DNA from: Nocardioides astragali
GTDB lineage: Bacteria > Actinomycetota > Actinomycetes > Propionibacteriales > Nocardioidaceae
Direction of reading: 5' to 3'
Assembly (NCBI RefSeq): GCF_024436375.1
Contig: NZ_JAFMZM010000002.1
Coordinates: forward strand, 496,001-560,000
Length of the DNA: 64,000 nt
Below the pieces are notes generated by a model that saw only the letters and a list, made by a program, of their open reading frames with translations, did not search any database and was not told the DNA's origin. The stretch's first letter is position 1, and each line of letters starts with the position of its first letter. Shown here piece by piece: positions 15,235 to 24,922 of this stretch. The translations under genes were made by a program, and so were the position numbers.

Positions 15235-17900
15235 ACAACCTCAAGAGCGGTGCGATCTTCGTCCGGCCCGCACGAGTCGCCGGCGTCGCCCTTTCCGGAC
15301 TCGGTCTTGTTGCGCTCTCCCTCGGATCGCCGGCGTACGCCGCCGCCGAGAACGACGTCGAAGTCGTCAACACCGAGACGGTCCAGGTGTACATGGACGC
15401 GGAGGGCAAGGTGGACTCCCGCCGGGTGTACGAACAGCTCACCCTCATCGGAGAAGGCTCGGTGGAGGTCGTCAATCCGATCGAGGAGACCGGGTTGCGC
15501 AATCTCGACGGGTTCACCGGATTCGATGTCGCCAACGGCGCGCAGACGGTGTCCACGAATGTGGACGGTGTCGAGCGCCTTCGATCGGTCAGCGACTTCG
15601 GCGGCGAGCTGCCGTTGGACGTGAAGGTCGAATACCTCCTGGACGGGAAGGCCGTCGAACCGGGTGACGTCGTCGGTGAGAGCGGTGAGCTCGAGGTGCG
15701 CTACACCGTGGTGAACGTGACCGGTGTGGAGCAGACGGTGTCGTTCCCGGACGGCAAGGGCGGACTCACGTCCGAGACCGTCGAAGTACCGATTCCCATC
15801 GTCGGCTCGCTCACCACTGTGGCTCCCCCGAACTTCAGCAACGTTCAGTCCCAGCAGGCGAACCTGGCGGGCGATGGTAAGGGCGGCACCAAGCTGAGCT
15901 TCACCATGACCCTGTTCCCGCCCATCGGCTCTCCCAGCATGGAGTTCGGCTACACGGCCACCATCACCGACGGGGTCGTACCGGGCTCGTCGATCTCGGC
16001 GCTCCCGGTCAACCCTCTCGAGAGTGTGTCGTTCCGGTCGGCGGGCAAGAGCTACGAGTCGGGATCGGCTACGGGCCTGCAGCTCGCGATGGGAGCCAAC
16101 ACGATCGACGAGAACCTTCTCAAGCTGCGTGACGGCTCCGCGGACCTGCTCGCCGGTCTCATCAAGCTGAGCGACGGCGCGGACGAGCTCAACGCGGGTC
16201 TGGCAGGAGAGGCCGCACCCGGAGCTCGGCGACTGGCCGACGGCACGGGCGAGCTGCGAGCGGGTCTGCACCGCCTCGAGGACGGCGCTGGACAGCTGCG
16301 GGACGGCGCCGGCGACCTGGCTGCCGGAGCGGGTGAGCTGAATGCGGGCGCGAACAAGCTGTCAGCCGGGGCGCGGAAGGTCGACGGCGGCGCGGACAAG
16401 GTCGCGACCGGTGCCGGCAAGCTGGACGACGGCGCTACCAAGCTGTCCGAAGGCGCGAAGACTCTCGCGAAGGGCACGGGCGACGCGCTCACCGGCAGCG
16501 AGACGCTCGAGGAGGGCCTCAAGCTCATCAGCGGTGGGCTCGGCCAGCTCGCGGACGTCGAAGGGCTGCCCAAGGCGCTTCAGGGCGCCAAGTCACTCAA
16601 GGCGGGTGTCGACGAGATCCTGGTCAAGGTCGGCACCACCGACCAGCCGACAACACTGCTCGGCGGCCTGCAGTCCCTCGAGACGGGCCTCGCCGCGGCG
16701 CAGGGCGGTTCGGCTCAGCTCCTGGCTGGCCTGCAGCAGTTGCGCGGCGACGGCTCTCCAGCCACCCCGGGTCTGGTAGGGGCCAAGGGCGGCGTCGACC
16801 AGGTCCAGACAGGTCTCAACGACGCAGTCAAGCTTGGCGGCAGCCTCGACCAGCTGATCGCTGGACTCAATTTCCTCAAGACCACCGATTGCCTTGAGGT
16901 GTGCGACGCGGTCATCGACACGCAGATCCTGCCGGGTGTCCAGGACAGCAAGGTCAAGCTGACCGCAGCCAACGGAGGTCTGCTCCAGGTTTCCGCCGGT
17001 TTGGGCAATGCCATCACGGGGCTCAACACCCAGCTCATCCCCGGCATGCAGCAGCTCAGCACGGGCATCACCGACGCGAAGAACGGGGCCACCACGCTGA
17101 AGAACGGTGGCGTGGCCCTCAGGGCAGGCTTGGTGCAGGTGCAGGGGGGTCTCGCATCCCTCCAGGTCGGTCTGACGTCCGCTGTCACCGGAATCACCCA
17201 GTTGTCCTCGGGCGCCGGGTCGGCCTACACGGGGTCGAGCGCCCTCGCCGACGGGCTGGCCAAGATCGATGGCGGCGCCGACGCGCTCTCTGCCGGCGCC
17301 GGCGAGCTGAACGCGGGCACGGGGCAACTCGCCGAAGGTGCCGACACGCTCGCCAAGGGCACCGGGCAACTGGCGGACGGTGCCGGTGCGCTCCAGGACG
17401 GAACCGGCAAGCTCGGAGCAGGGGCGAAGAAGCTGTCTGCCGGCACGGTCGAGCTGGCGGACGGCGCCGGGACTGCCAGTCAGGGTTCAGCGAAGATCGC
17501 CGACGGTGCCGGCGAGCTCGCCGACGGACTCGGTGCTGCTGCCGACGGCTCCGGGCTCCTGGCCGAGGGCCTCGACAAGGCCGCTGCCGGCGCGCCGCAG
17601 ATCGTCGACGGTGCTGGTCGACTCTCCGACGAGGGGATGTCCATGCTCATCAGCGCCGGGGAGGACACCGCCCAGGAGTACGGCAAGCTCTACGCCGTGA
17701 TGAAGGCGGGCGCCGCTCGGGCCGATGTCCAGAAGATGGCGTACGGCGCTCCGGAGGGCGCGCAAGGGCTGACGGCCTACTCCTTCGAGCTCGTCGGTGA
17801 CGACGGCGAGAGCGGACGCAACGCGACCCGTGGTCTGACGGCCCTCGTCCTGTTGGGTGCCGGTCTCGCGGCGCTGGGCCTTCGACGACGTTTCGCCTGA
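15231..17900 (+). CDS. Large secreted, membrane-anchored heptad-repeat protein (YhgE/Pip-like)
   Basis: An 889-residue protein. A signal peptide ends near residue 37 (LGSPAYAAAEN). Residues about 40-290 are a beta-rich region without a family I can name. Residues about 300-440 and 660-800 are long runs of a seven-residue repeat of the form xxLxxGA (for example LADGAGELNAGA), as in the YhgE/Pip and EsaA families, where they build long helical stalks. Between them lies a less regular region with the only cysteine pair (DCLEVCD, about residue 562). A single C-terminal helix ending LGLRRRFA should anchor it. The DNA has a matching 21-bp rhythm. GTG 15231 overlaps the previous stop. A surface stalk working with the upstream membrane protein is the best guess. 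Confidence 0.82.
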   Translation: MNNLKSGAIFVRPARVAGVALSGLGLVALSLGSPAYAAAENDVEVVNTETVQVYMDAEGKVDSRRVYEQLTLIGEGSVEVVNPIEETGLRNLDGFTGFDVANGAQTVSTNVDGVERLRSVSDFGGELPLDVKVEYLLDGKAVEPGDVVGESGELEVRYTVVNVTGVEQTVSFPDGKGGLTSETVEVPIPIVGSLTTVAPPNFSNVQSQQANLAGDGKGGTKLSFTMTLFPPIGSPSMEFGYTATITDGVVPGSSISALPVNPLESVSFRSAGKSYESGSATGLQLAMGANTIDENLLKLRDGSADLLAGLIKLSDGADELNAGLAGEAAPGARRLADGTGELRAGLHRLEDGAGQLRDGAGDLAAGAGELNAGANKLSAGARKVDGGADKVATGAGKLDDGATKLSEGAKTLAKGTGDALTGSETLEEGLKLISGGLGQLADVEGLPKALQGAKSLKAGVDEILVKVGTTDQPTTLLGGLQSLETGLAAAQGGSAQLLAGLQQLRGDGSPATPGLVGAKGGVDQVQTGLNDAVKLGGSLDQLIAGLNFLKTTDCLEVCDAVIDTQILPGVQDSKVKLTAANGGLLQVSAGLGNAITGLNTQLIPGMQQLSTGITDAKNGATTLKNGGVALRAGLVQVQGGLASLQVGLTSAVTGITQLSSGAGSAYTGSSALADGLAKIDGGADALSAGAGELNAGTGQLAEGADTLAKGTGQLADGAGALQDGTGKLGAGAKKLSAGTVELADGAGTASQGSAKIADGAGELADGLGAAADGSGLLAEGLDKAAAGAPQIVDGAGRLSDEGMSMLISAGEDTAQEYGKLYAVMKAGAARADVQKMAYGAPEGAQGLTAYSFELVGDDGESGRNATRGLTALVLLGAGLAALGLRRRFA

Positions 17901-17912
17901 TCACAGCCGACC

Positions 17913-17947
17913 GTGGACGGCGTCGCCCTGTGGGCGACGCCGTCCAC
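17913..17947. terminator. Perfect 15-bp terminator hairpin
   Basis: GTGGACGGCGTCGCC (17913-17927) pairs exactly with 17933-17947 across a 5-nt loop, followed by GTCGTTTCCC. It lies between the repeat-protein gene and the convergent methyltransferase and can serve both. Confidence 0.85.
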
Positions 17948-17983
17948 GTCGTTTCCCGTCGACAGCGGCGCTGTGGCGACGGA

Positions 17984-18805
17984 TCAGCTGCTTCGGATGT
18001 GCGCCACGAAGATCGCCGTCCCCGGGGTGAGCAACCCCCGGGCGCGTGACCACCCGCCCCAGACGCGGTCGTGGTGCTCGGGCCACTCAGGCTCCACGAG
18101 GTCGTGGAGCGTGAAGCCGTGGCCCGCGAGCAGGCGGACCCAGTCACCAAGCGTGCGGTGGTGCTCCACGTAGGACACCACACCCGAGGCGTCGTCGACC
18201 TCGACGTAGGGGGTGCGGTCCCAGTAGGACTGGGTGGCGGTGAGCCCGGCGTCGCCCGGGTCGTCGGGGAACATCCACCGGGTGGGGTGGGTGACGGAGA
18301 ACGCGAAGCGGCCTCCCGGCCGCAGCACCCGGGCGACCTCGGCCACGGCGTCGTCGATGTCGCTGATGAACTGGAGCGCCCCGAACGAGCAGAAGACGAT
18401 GTCGAACGCGGCCGAGGCGAACGGCAGCTCGGTGGCCGTCCCGCGCACCGATGGGACGGCGACGCCGGTCTCCTCGTCCAGCCGGAGGGAGTGCTGCAGC
18501 TGCCGGTGGGACAGGTCGAGCCCGAAACCACGCCCCCCGTGGGTGCGGACCCACCTCGAGCACTGGCCGGCGCCACTGCCCACCTCCAGGACGTCGAGCC
18601 CGTCGACCTCGCCCAGGATCCCCAGCTCGTCCTCGGTGTGGCCCTCGGGACCCCACACGAAGCCCGCGTCGCCGAGGAACGCGCCGTGCGTGGCTTGGTA
18701 CTCGTCGGCGTACCGGTCCCAGTCAGGCCCGTTGGCGCGACGGGACTCACCCTCGGAGACGGGGCGCCGCTCGACTCGTACGGACTGCGGCAGGTGATCC
18801 TCCAC
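17984..18805 (-). CDS. Class I SAM-dependent methyltransferase
   Basis: A 273-residue Rossmann-fold methyltransferase. Motif I is LDVLEVGSGAGQCSRWV. The acidic strand-2 end is FGLDLSH, motif II is FDIVFCSFGALQFI, and motif III is VARVLRPGGRFAFSVTHP. The C-terminal part contains TQSYWDRTPYVE and HRTLGDWVRLLAGHGF, seen in many uncharacterised actinobacterial small-molecule methyltransferases. GTG 18805 follows TACGCT (minus strand, 18817-18812) by 6 nt, so it is probably leaderless. The substrate is unknown. Confidence 0.87.
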   Translation of the reverse strand: MEDHLPQSVRVERRPVSEGESRRANGPDWDRYADEYQATHGAFLGDAGFVWGPEGHTEDELGILGEVDGLDVLEVGSGAGQCSRWVRTHGGRGFGLDLSHRQLQHSLRLDEETGVAVPSVRGTATELPFASAAFDIVFCSFGALQFISDIDDAVAEVARVLRPGGRFAFSVTHPTRWMFPDDPGDAGLTATQSYWDRTPYVEVDDASGVVSYVEHHRTLGDWVRLLAGHGFTLHDLVEPEWPEHHDRVWGGWSRARGLLTPGTAIFVAHIRSS

Positions 18806-18819
18806 CCTCGGAGCGTAAT

Positions 18820-18863
18820 GGTGCCGGCACACCGGACAGTTGACTGCCCGGTGCGCCGGCACC
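18820..18863. terminator. Hairpin downstream of the calcium-repeat gene
   Basis: Arms GGTGCCGGC/GCCGGCACC and inner CACCGG/CCGGTG, split by one A-C mismatch, enclose a 12-nt loop. It sits 17 bases past the stop of the minus-strand gene to its right, so it is probably its terminator. It also covers where the -35 of the methyltransferase promoter would be. Confidence 0.65.
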
Positions 18864-18879
18864 TCAGGGGCGCGACGTC

Positions 18880-20862
18880 TCAGCCGCCGTGGGGGAGTCG
18901 GCCGCTCGAGTCGACACGGCCAAGCGGGTTGCGCGGGCCGGACTTCACGTCGGCGGGGTTGGACCGCGCCTTGACCTCGGCGCCGTCGGAGATCCCGCCC
19001 TTGTCGGTGTCGCACTTGCTGGGATCGGACTTGGCCTTGCCGAACCGCTTGTTGGCCTTGCCGGACTTCTCGACCTTGTCCTTGAGGCCGTCGCGGTCGG
19101 TGTCCTTCTTCGTGGGGTTGGAGCGGGTCTTGCCGATCACGAAGGTGCCCGCTCGCGTGATCACGCGCTGCTTGATCTTGTATCCCTTGACCTCGCGACC
19201 GTCGCGGATGCCGTCCTTGTCGGTGTCCTTGCGGAGAGGGTTGGTCCGCACCGTGATGGACTTGCGCGCCTTCTTGCCGCAGATCTTGAACGACTCGCGG
19301 ATCTTGACGCCGTTGACCTCCTGGCCGTCGGTGAGGCCGTCACCGTCGGTGTCGGGGTTGAGCGGGTCGGTGTGGTGGATGTTGACCTCGTCGCCGTCGG
19401 TGAGGCCGTCACCGTCGGTGTCGGGGTTCGTCGGGTCGGTGCCGTGGGCCGTCTCTTGGGCGTTGGTCAGGCCGTCACCGTCGGGATCGTTGGGGTCCGG
19501 CACGACGATGAACGTGGTCGAGTCGGCGGCACTGGTGTTGCCCTGCCCGTCGGTCTGGGTCGCGGTCACCGTGTGCGGACCCGCGGAGAGGGGCGTCGTC
19601 GGCGAGCAGGACCAAGTGCCGTCGCTGCGCACGACCGCCGTGCACAGCACGGTGCCGCCTTCCCTGACAGTGACCGTGGCGCCGGGCTGACCCGTGCCGG
19701 AGATCGGCGGCGTGCTGTCAGTCACCGTGGCGCCGGGGGCAGGCGAGGTGATGTCGGGGGCGCCGATCGAACCCGAGGACGGTCCGGCGCCGCAGTCGAC
19801 GCCGCCGCTGGGCGCGGTGGCCTCCACGGCCATCGGGGCGACGGCCAGGGAGACGTCGGCGACCTTGACTGCCGGAGCCGGCGCCGGCAGGGCGAGCACT
19901 TCGAGGTCGATGCGGTAGAGCGCGTCGAGAGAGGCTTTGCCGGTGGCGCCCGAGGACTGGTCGTCCACCTTGAAGCCTGTGATCGTCAGGTTGACGACGG
20001 CGTCGAGCTCGGCGGGGAGCGGGATGGGCTGGGGCTGGTCGTCCAGCGGGATCGGGATCTCGTTCTCGCCGCCCGAGGCAACGATCGTCGGGGGGCTGGC
20101 GTAGCCGGCAGTGCCGTTCGTGCCGTCGGAGCGTGCCTCGAGCACGACCTCGTTGGTCACGTCGACGGTCACCTCCCCGCCGAGCAGGTCGATGTCGCCC
20201 ACCATCGTCGTGGCACGCGAGACGACGTCCGAGCCGCCAGCGTTGTCGTCGACGAGGTAGGTGCCGGTCACCGTCTCGGACTCGGTCATCTCGACGAGGG
20301 TCCCGACGGGCGTCGGCGTGTCGAGGAGCGTGGCACCGTCCAGCGTCGTACGCGACTCGGAGAGCGTGCGGGTGCCCGACTGGGCAGGGACGCAGGCGTT
20401 GCTGCCCGCCCAGGCGGCCCGGACGTCGCCGGTGATCACGCCGATGTCGGCGACCGGTGACAACGGGACCCCCGCCAGCTCGCGGGCTGGCGGGTCGGCG
20501 CTGGGCGGAGCGGTCACCGTCTCGGTGTCCACAGGGACCGGCACGTTGCCGAAGACCAGGTGGCCATCGAGGTTGGCGGAGCTGGCTGTCGTGGTGCCGC
20601 CGCCGGAGGTGCTGGATGCCGAGCTCCTGCTGTGCGCGATCTTGGCCTGCGCCACCGACCCGGGCGCCAGCGGCGCCAGGACGTCGGCAGTGAGGTCGAC
20701 GATGTCGGCATGGGCGTCGGCGGAGTAGGTCGCGGGCAGCGGTGCGGCAGAGGCCGGCGACTGCGTCAGTGCCAGGAGCGAGCCCGGCAGGACGACGGCC
20801 AGCGTGACCGCGGCCCCTCTGGTGAACCGGCGGGACGGCCGGTGGTGGTGGTGTGCAGACAT
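18880..20862 (-). CDS. Secreted surface protein with Ig-like domain and thrombospondin type 3 calcium repeats
   Basis: A 660-residue exported protein. The signal peptide has a His-rich start ([13 protein letters not shown]), a hydrophobic core and a likely ASAA cleavage near residue 40. Residues about 40-330 form an unrecognised beta-rich region. About 340-440 is a bacterial Ig-like fold ([20 protein letters not shown]). The remainder holds calcium-binding repeats of the [10 protein letters not shown] type with a 23-residue period, first perfect, then degraded and interrupted by basic stretches ([21 protein letters not shown]). No sortase motif or final helix is visible, so release or wall association is possible. 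ATG 20862 has GAGGGGG 8 nt upstream. Confidence 0.85.
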   Translation of the reverse strand: MSAHHHHRPSRRFTRGAAVTLAVVLPGSLLALTQSPASAAPLPATYSADAHADIVDLTADVLAPLAPGSVAQAKIAHSRSSASSTSGGGTTTASSANLDGHLVFGNVPVPVDTETVTAPPSADPPARELAGVPLSPVADIGVITGDVRAAWAGSNACVPAQSGTRTLSESRTTLDGATLLDTPTPVGTLVEMTESETVTGTYLVDDNAGGSDVVSRATTMVGDIDLLGGEVTVDVTNEVVLEARSDGTNGTAGYASPPTIVASGGENEIPIPLDDQPQPIPLPAELDAVVNLTITGFKVDDQSSGATGKASLDALYRIDLEVLALPAPAPAVKVADVSLAVAPMAVEATAPSGGVDCGAGPSSGSIGAPDITSPAPGATVTDSTPPISGTGQPGATVTVREGGTVLCTAVVRSDGTWSCSPTTPLSAGPHTVTATQTDGQGNTSAADSTTFIVVPDPNDPDGDGLTNAQETAHGTDPTNPDTDGDGLTDGDEVNIHHTDPLNPDTDGDGLTDGQEVNGVKIRESFKICGKKARKSITVRTNPLRKDTDKDGIRDGREVKGYKIKQRVITRAGTFVIGKTRSNPTKKDTDRDGLKDKVEKSGKANKRFGKAKSDPSKCDTDKGGISDGAEVKARSNPADVKSGPRNPLGRVDSSGRLPHGG

Positions 20863-21041
20863 CTGTCGTACCCCCTCGTGAGTGGTGCTGCTGGCTCGGA
20901 TCCCCGGGCGATCCACATGAGAACTACGGGTGATCTCAGCCGAACAACGAGCGGACCACTTGGAAGTAACCCCATTTCCACCCGCTGGGGTGAAATCTCT
21001 GTCGAACCTTTTACCTTGCGGCGCTGTGACACGATCGCCCG

Positions 21042-21944
21042 GTGAGCGATGCGGCCCCCTCCCTGACCCCGCTGACCGGCGGTTTCTCGGGCCGCACGTT
21101 CGTGGCCGAGGTGGCGGGGGACCGGACCGTGGTGCGGGTGTACCCGCCTGGCGATCCGCGCGGCGCCGAGGCGCCGGACGTCGACGCGGCGATCCTGCAC
21201 CTCGTGCGTGGACTCGTGCCGGTGCCAGAGGTGGTGGAGGTACGCCGGGAGGTTGCCGGGTCCGGTCAACCGGGGCTGCTGGTCACCTCGTGGATGCCGG
21301 GGGAGCGCGGCGACCTGGTCGCCGCTCGGCTCTGTGACGAGAACGACGATGCCGGGCTGGCGAGCCTCGGCACTGCCATGGGGCGCGCGGCCGGGACGCT
21401 GGCCGGGATGCCGATGCTGCGGCCCGGACCGTTCCTCGACGCAGGGCTCGCCGTGGGGGAGTTCCCCGACGCGGGACTGCCCGAGCGGGTCGAGACGCGG
21501 CTCACCGACTGGTCCGCGGCCGATCGGGCTGGGCTCGGCGAGGTGGCCGCGTCCGCCCAGGACCTGCTGGACGGGGTCGGACGAGCCTGCCTCGTGCACA
21601 GCGACCTCAACCCCAAGAACGTGCTGGTCGACCCGCACACGCTCGAGCTCACCGCGGTCCTCGACTGGGAGTTCGCCCACGCCGGGCATCCCTGGACCGA
21701 CGTCGGCAACCTCGTCCGCTTCGAGCGCCACCCCGCGTACGTCGAGGCGGTGCTGGCCGCGTGGACCGGATTGCGTGGCGGCCGCGCCGAGACCCTCCTC
21801 GACGGGGCGCGCGCCGCCGATCTGTGGGCTCTGGTGGACCTGGCGTCGCGGGCCGGCGAGAACCCGGTCGCCGACCGGGCCGAGGCACTGCTGCGCGCCA
21901 TCGCCGCCGACGGGGACCTGCACGCCTGGCCCGGTCAGTGGTGA
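21042..21944 (+). CDS. Aminoglycoside phosphotransferase (APH) family kinase-like protein
   Basis: A 300-residue protein of the APH/choline-kinase fold. The catalytic loop [12 protein letters not shown] and metal-binding [18 protein letters not shown] are intact, as is the N-terminal nucleotide region [12 protein letters not shown]. Most chromosomal members phosphorylate small hydroxylated metabolites; nothing here shows drug resistance. GTG 21042 comes immediately after a 23-nt stretch that is repeated, with one mismatch, just before the thymidine kinase start at 57727. A CACGAT hexamer (21030-21035) 6 nt upstream fits a leaderless start. Confidence 0.86.
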   Translation: MSDAAPSLTPLTGGFSGRTFVAEVAGDRTVVRVYPPGDPRGAEAPDVDAAILHLVRGLVPVPEVVEVRREVAGSGQPGLLVTSWMPGERGDLVAARLCDENDDAGLASLGTAMGRAAGTLAGMPMLRPGPFLDAGLAVGEFPDAGLPERVETRLTDWSAADRAGLGEVAASAQDLLDGVGRACLVHSDLNPKNVLVDPHTLELTAVLDWEFAHAGHPWTDVGNLVRFERHPAYVEAVLAAWTGLRGGRAETLLDGARAADLWALVDLASRAGENPVADRAEALLRAIAADGDLHAWPGQW

Positions 21945-21990
21945 GCGTGCGCGAGTCGGGCCACGAGCGTGGGCTGAGCGTGCGCCCCGG

Positions 21991-22021
21991 TTGGACGCCA
22001 ACTGTCGCACCCGCGTAGTCT
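21991..22021 (+). promoter_or_regulatory. Candidate rpsA promoter and 5' leader
   Basis: TTGGAC (21991-21996) and TAGTCT (22016-22021) resemble -35 and -10 elements, with a rather long 19-bp spacer. This would give a leader of about 135 nt before rpsA. The leader has a short inverted repeat near 22109-22128, but no attenuator I recognise. S1 leaders are autoregulated in some bacteria; that is not shown here. Confidence 0.5.
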
Positions 22022-22162
22022 TTGAGGCTGCGCCAGTCGTCTGCCCGGCTTCCATACCGAGCGAACCCAGGCTCGCCGTGTCACCGTCTGCGACGGGGAC
22101 CAGTGAAACGGACGGCTGCGTGCGTCCGCACGACTCCATCCATCCAAGGAATCTTCTTCCAT

Positions 22163-23647
22163 ATGACGAGCACGCTCTCCACTCTTCCGGACTACGACGC
22201 CCCTCAGGTGGCTGTCAACGACATCGGGTCCGAAGAGGACTTCCTCGCCGCTATCGACGAGACGATCAAGTACTTCAACGACGGTGACATCGTTGCCGGC
22301 ACCATCGTCAAGGTGGACCGCGACGAGGTCCTGCTCGACATCGGCTACAAGACCGAGGGCGTCATCCCCTCGCGCGAGCTGTCGATCAAGCACGACGTCG
22401 ACCCCAACGAGGTCGTTTCCGTGGGCGACGAGGTCGAGGCCCTGGTCCTCCAGAAGGAGGACAAGGAAGGCCGACTCATCCTGTCCAAGAAGCGCGCTCA
22501 GTACGAGCGGGCCTGGGGCACCATCGAGCAGGTCAAGGAGGAGGACGGCGTCGTCGAGGGCACCGTCATCGAGGTCGTCAAGGGCGGCCTCATCCTCGAC
22601 ATCGGCCTGCGCGGCTTCCTGCCGGCCTCCCTCGTGGAGATGCGTCGCGTCCGCGACCTGCAGCCCTACGTCGGCCAGACGCTCGAGGCGAAGATCATCG
22701 AGCTCGACAAGAACCGCAACAACGTGGTCCTGTCGCGCCGTGCCTGGCTCGAGCAGACGCAGTCCGAGGTCCGCCACGGCTTCTTGACCCAGCTCCAGAA
22801 GGGTCAGATCCGCAAGGGTGTCGTCTCCTCGATCGTCAACTTCGGTGCGTTCGTGGACCTGGGCGGCGTCGACGGCCTCGTCCACGTCTCCGAGCTGTCC
22901 TGGAAGCACATCGACCACCCGTCCGAGGTCGTCGCCGTCGGTGATGAGGTCACCGTCGAGGTTCTCGACGTCGACATGGACCGCGAGCGTGTCTCCCTGT
23001 CGCTGAAGGCGACGCAGGAGGACCCCTGGCAGCACTTCGCCCGCACCCACCAGATCGGTCAGATCGTCCCGGGCAAGGTCACCAAGCTGGTGCCCTTCGG
23101 TTCGTTCGTCCGCGTCGAGGAGGGCATCGAGGGCCTGGTGCACATCTCCGAGCTCGCCGAGCGTCACGTCGAGATCCCCGAGCAGGTCGTCCAGGTCAAC
23201 GACGACGTCATGGTCAAGATCATCGACATCGACCTCGAGCGTCGCCGCATCTCGCTGTCGCTCAAGCAGGCCAACGAGACCGCTGCCGCCGCAGACGTGG
23301 AGGAGTTCGACCCCACGCTCTACGGCATGACCGCGACCTACGACGAGCAGGGCAACTACGTCTACCCCGAGGGCTTCGACCCCGAGACGGGCGAGTGGCT
23401 CGAGGGCTTCGACGACCAGCGCGCGATCTGGGAGGACCAGTACGCCAAGGCGCACGCCCGTTGGGAGCAGCACGTCAAGCAGCAGGCTGACGCGAAGGTG
23501 GCCGAGGCCGAGGCCGGCGAGGCCACCTCGTACTCCTCCGGCGGCGAGGTCGCGGCCGACGAGACCGCGGGTGACACCGGCGGCTCGCTGGCTTCCGACG
23601 AGGCGCTGCAGGCGCTCCGCGAGAAGCTGACCGGCGGCGCCAGCTGA
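22163..23647 (+). CDS. rpsA: 30S ribosomal protein S1
   Basis: A 494-residue S1 with four S1 RNA-binding domains, starting about residues 40, 130, 213 and 300. Each shows the OB-fold pattern, for example GTIVKVDRDEVLLDIGYKTEGVI and GVVSSIVNFGAFVDLGGVDGLVHVSEL. Four domains are usual for high-GC Gram-positives, compared with six in E. coli. The C-terminal 130 residues are acidic and low-complexity (AEAEAGEATSYSSGGE), as in mycobacterial RpsA. ATG 22163 has AAGGA 13 nt upstream. Codon use is very regular, fitting high expression. It binds mRNA on the small subunit. Confidence 0.97.
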   Translation: MTSTLSTLPDYDAPQVAVNDIGSEEDFLAAIDETIKYFNDGDIVAGTIVKVDRDEVLLDIGYKTEGVIPSRELSIKHDVDPNEVVSVGDEVEALVLQKEDKEGRLILSKKRAQYERAWGTIEQVKEEDGVVEGTVIEVVKGGLILDIGLRGFLPASLVEMRRVRDLQPYVGQTLEAKIIELDKNRNNVVLSRRAWLEQTQSEVRHGFLTQLQKGQIRKGVVSSIVNFGAFVDLGGVDGLVHVSELSWKHIDHPSEVVAVGDEVTVEVLDVDMDRERVSLSLKATQEDPWQHFARTHQIGQIVPGKVTKLVPFGSFVRVEEGIEGLVHISELAERHVEIPEQVVQVNDDVMVKIIDIDLERRRISLSLKQANETAAAADVEEFDPTLYGMTATYDEQGNYVYPEGFDPETGEWLEGFDDQRAIWEDQYAKAHARWEQHVKQQADAKVAEAEAGEATSYSSGGEVAADETAGDTGGSLASDEALQALREKLTGGAS

Positions 23648-23672
23648 TCCGCTCGACCTGACACCACCTACG

Positions 23673-23703
23673 ACGGCCCGCCGGGGGACTCCCGGCGGGC
23701 CGT
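23673..23703 (+). terminator. rpsA terminator hairpin
   Basis: A perfect 13-bp stem (ACGGCCCGCCGGG with CCCGGCGGGCCGT) around a 5-nt loop, 25 bases after the rpsA stop. There is no long T-run, as is common in high-GC genomes. Confidence 0.85.
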
Positions 23704-23742
23704 TGCGCGCGTACGGTCATGCCCCGCGCGCGCCGCGCGATC

Positions 23743-24922
23743 TCACCCGTCCCGGAGGAGCAGGTCGGGGAGCGCCTCACGCCGGACCTTGCCGGTTGCG
23801 GTCATCGGGAGCTCAGGGACTCTCGTGTAGTCCTTGGGGCGCTTGGCGGGGGCGAGCACCTGCCGGGCGTGGGCAGCCAGCGCGTCCACCGGCGCCGTGC
23901 CGACGACCGCAGCGCACACCCGTTGACCCCACTGCGGGTCCGGCACGCCGAAGACCACCACGTCCTCGATCCCAGGCACCTCGCGCGCGTTCTCGACCTC
24001 GAGCGGATAGACGTTGACCGCCGGAGATGACAGGTCCGTCCGACGCCCGTCGAGGTAGAGGTAGCCGTCGGCGTCGAGCCGGCCGACGTCGCCGACGGTG
24101 AAGGCGGGCCCGGCCGGCGTGTCGCGCCACGCGGCTGCCGTCTCCTCGGGGGCGCCGAGATAGGTGAACCGAGCATGCTCCGGGACGCGCACCAGATCCG
24201 GCCGTCCTCGTCGGTGGTCAGCGTGCGCCCCGGTCGAGCGCGTCCGACGGTGCCGGGCCGGGTGAGCCACTCCTCGGAGCGGCACGCGGTGAACTGGCCC
24301 TCGGTCGAGCCGTAGAACTCCCACGTAGAACTCCCACGTCGAGCCGGGCGGGAAGAGCTCGATGAGACGGTGCTTCACCGCCGGCGGGCATGGCGCGCCG
24401 GCATGCGCCACGAGGCGGAACGAGGACAGGTACGGGGTTCCGACCTCGTCCCAGTAGGCGAACAGGCGTTGCAGGTGGGTCGGCACGCAGAACACCGTGG
24501 TGGGACGTTCCGTCGCGATGGCGTCTGTCACGCGGATAGCGCTGTCGCGTCGGCCTCCGACAGCAGGCCGGACCACACGCCCTTCGGGGTGCCCGTCGTC
24601 CCGCTGGTGCAGTGGATCGGCCGCCCAACGGGGAGCCCGCGGACGAACTGCTCGGGCGTGTTCGCGATCATCGCGTCGAGATCGGCCTGCGTGGTCACGA
24701 GAAGGTCGGGGGCGATCGGACCGAGGATGCGGGAGCGCTCCGCGTCGGTCAGGGCCGGGTCGAGCGGGACCGGAACATCCCCGCGGCCAGCAGCGACAGC
24801 ACCAGGTCGACGTACGAGGCGGAGCCGGGCACGAGCAGCGCGACGCGCGATCCCTGACGAAGCTCGACGTGGCCCACGAACGGCATTGTCTGTCCGCGGG
24901 CCACCCTCAGATGCTGGGTCAG
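23743..24922 (-). pseudogene. Acyl-CoA synthetase / AMP-binding enzyme, degraded by frameshifts
   Basis: Pieces of one AMP-forming acyl-CoA synthetase are spread over several minus-strand frames. In order they are: GSRVALLVPGSASYVDLVLS, then after a shift near 24782 PVPLDPALTDAERSRILGP, and the AMP-binding loop HCTSGTTGTPKGVW. A further shift near 24540, probably with loss of about 50 residues, is followed by ERPTTVFCVPTHLQRLFAYWDE. A tandem 13-bp duplication (GTAGAACTCCCAC on the plus strand, 24312-24324 and 24325-24337) breaks the frame again. It returns near 24195 for the C-terminal domain (VGDVGRLDADGYLYLDGR, ending TATGKVRREALP with the catalytic lysine). With at least four lesions, function is lost. 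The left boundary is the original stop; the right one is approximate. Confidence 0.85.

Noticed and set aside
15036..17765. Long opposite-strand frames beneath the heptad-repeat gene
   Set aside because: Typical GC-rich shadow frames; the sense frame has signal peptide, repeats and anchor.
22284..23473. Ser/Arg-rich or Asp/Leu-rich frames antisense or offset to rpsA
   Set aside because: Composition mirrors the rpsA codons; no ribosome site or family pattern.
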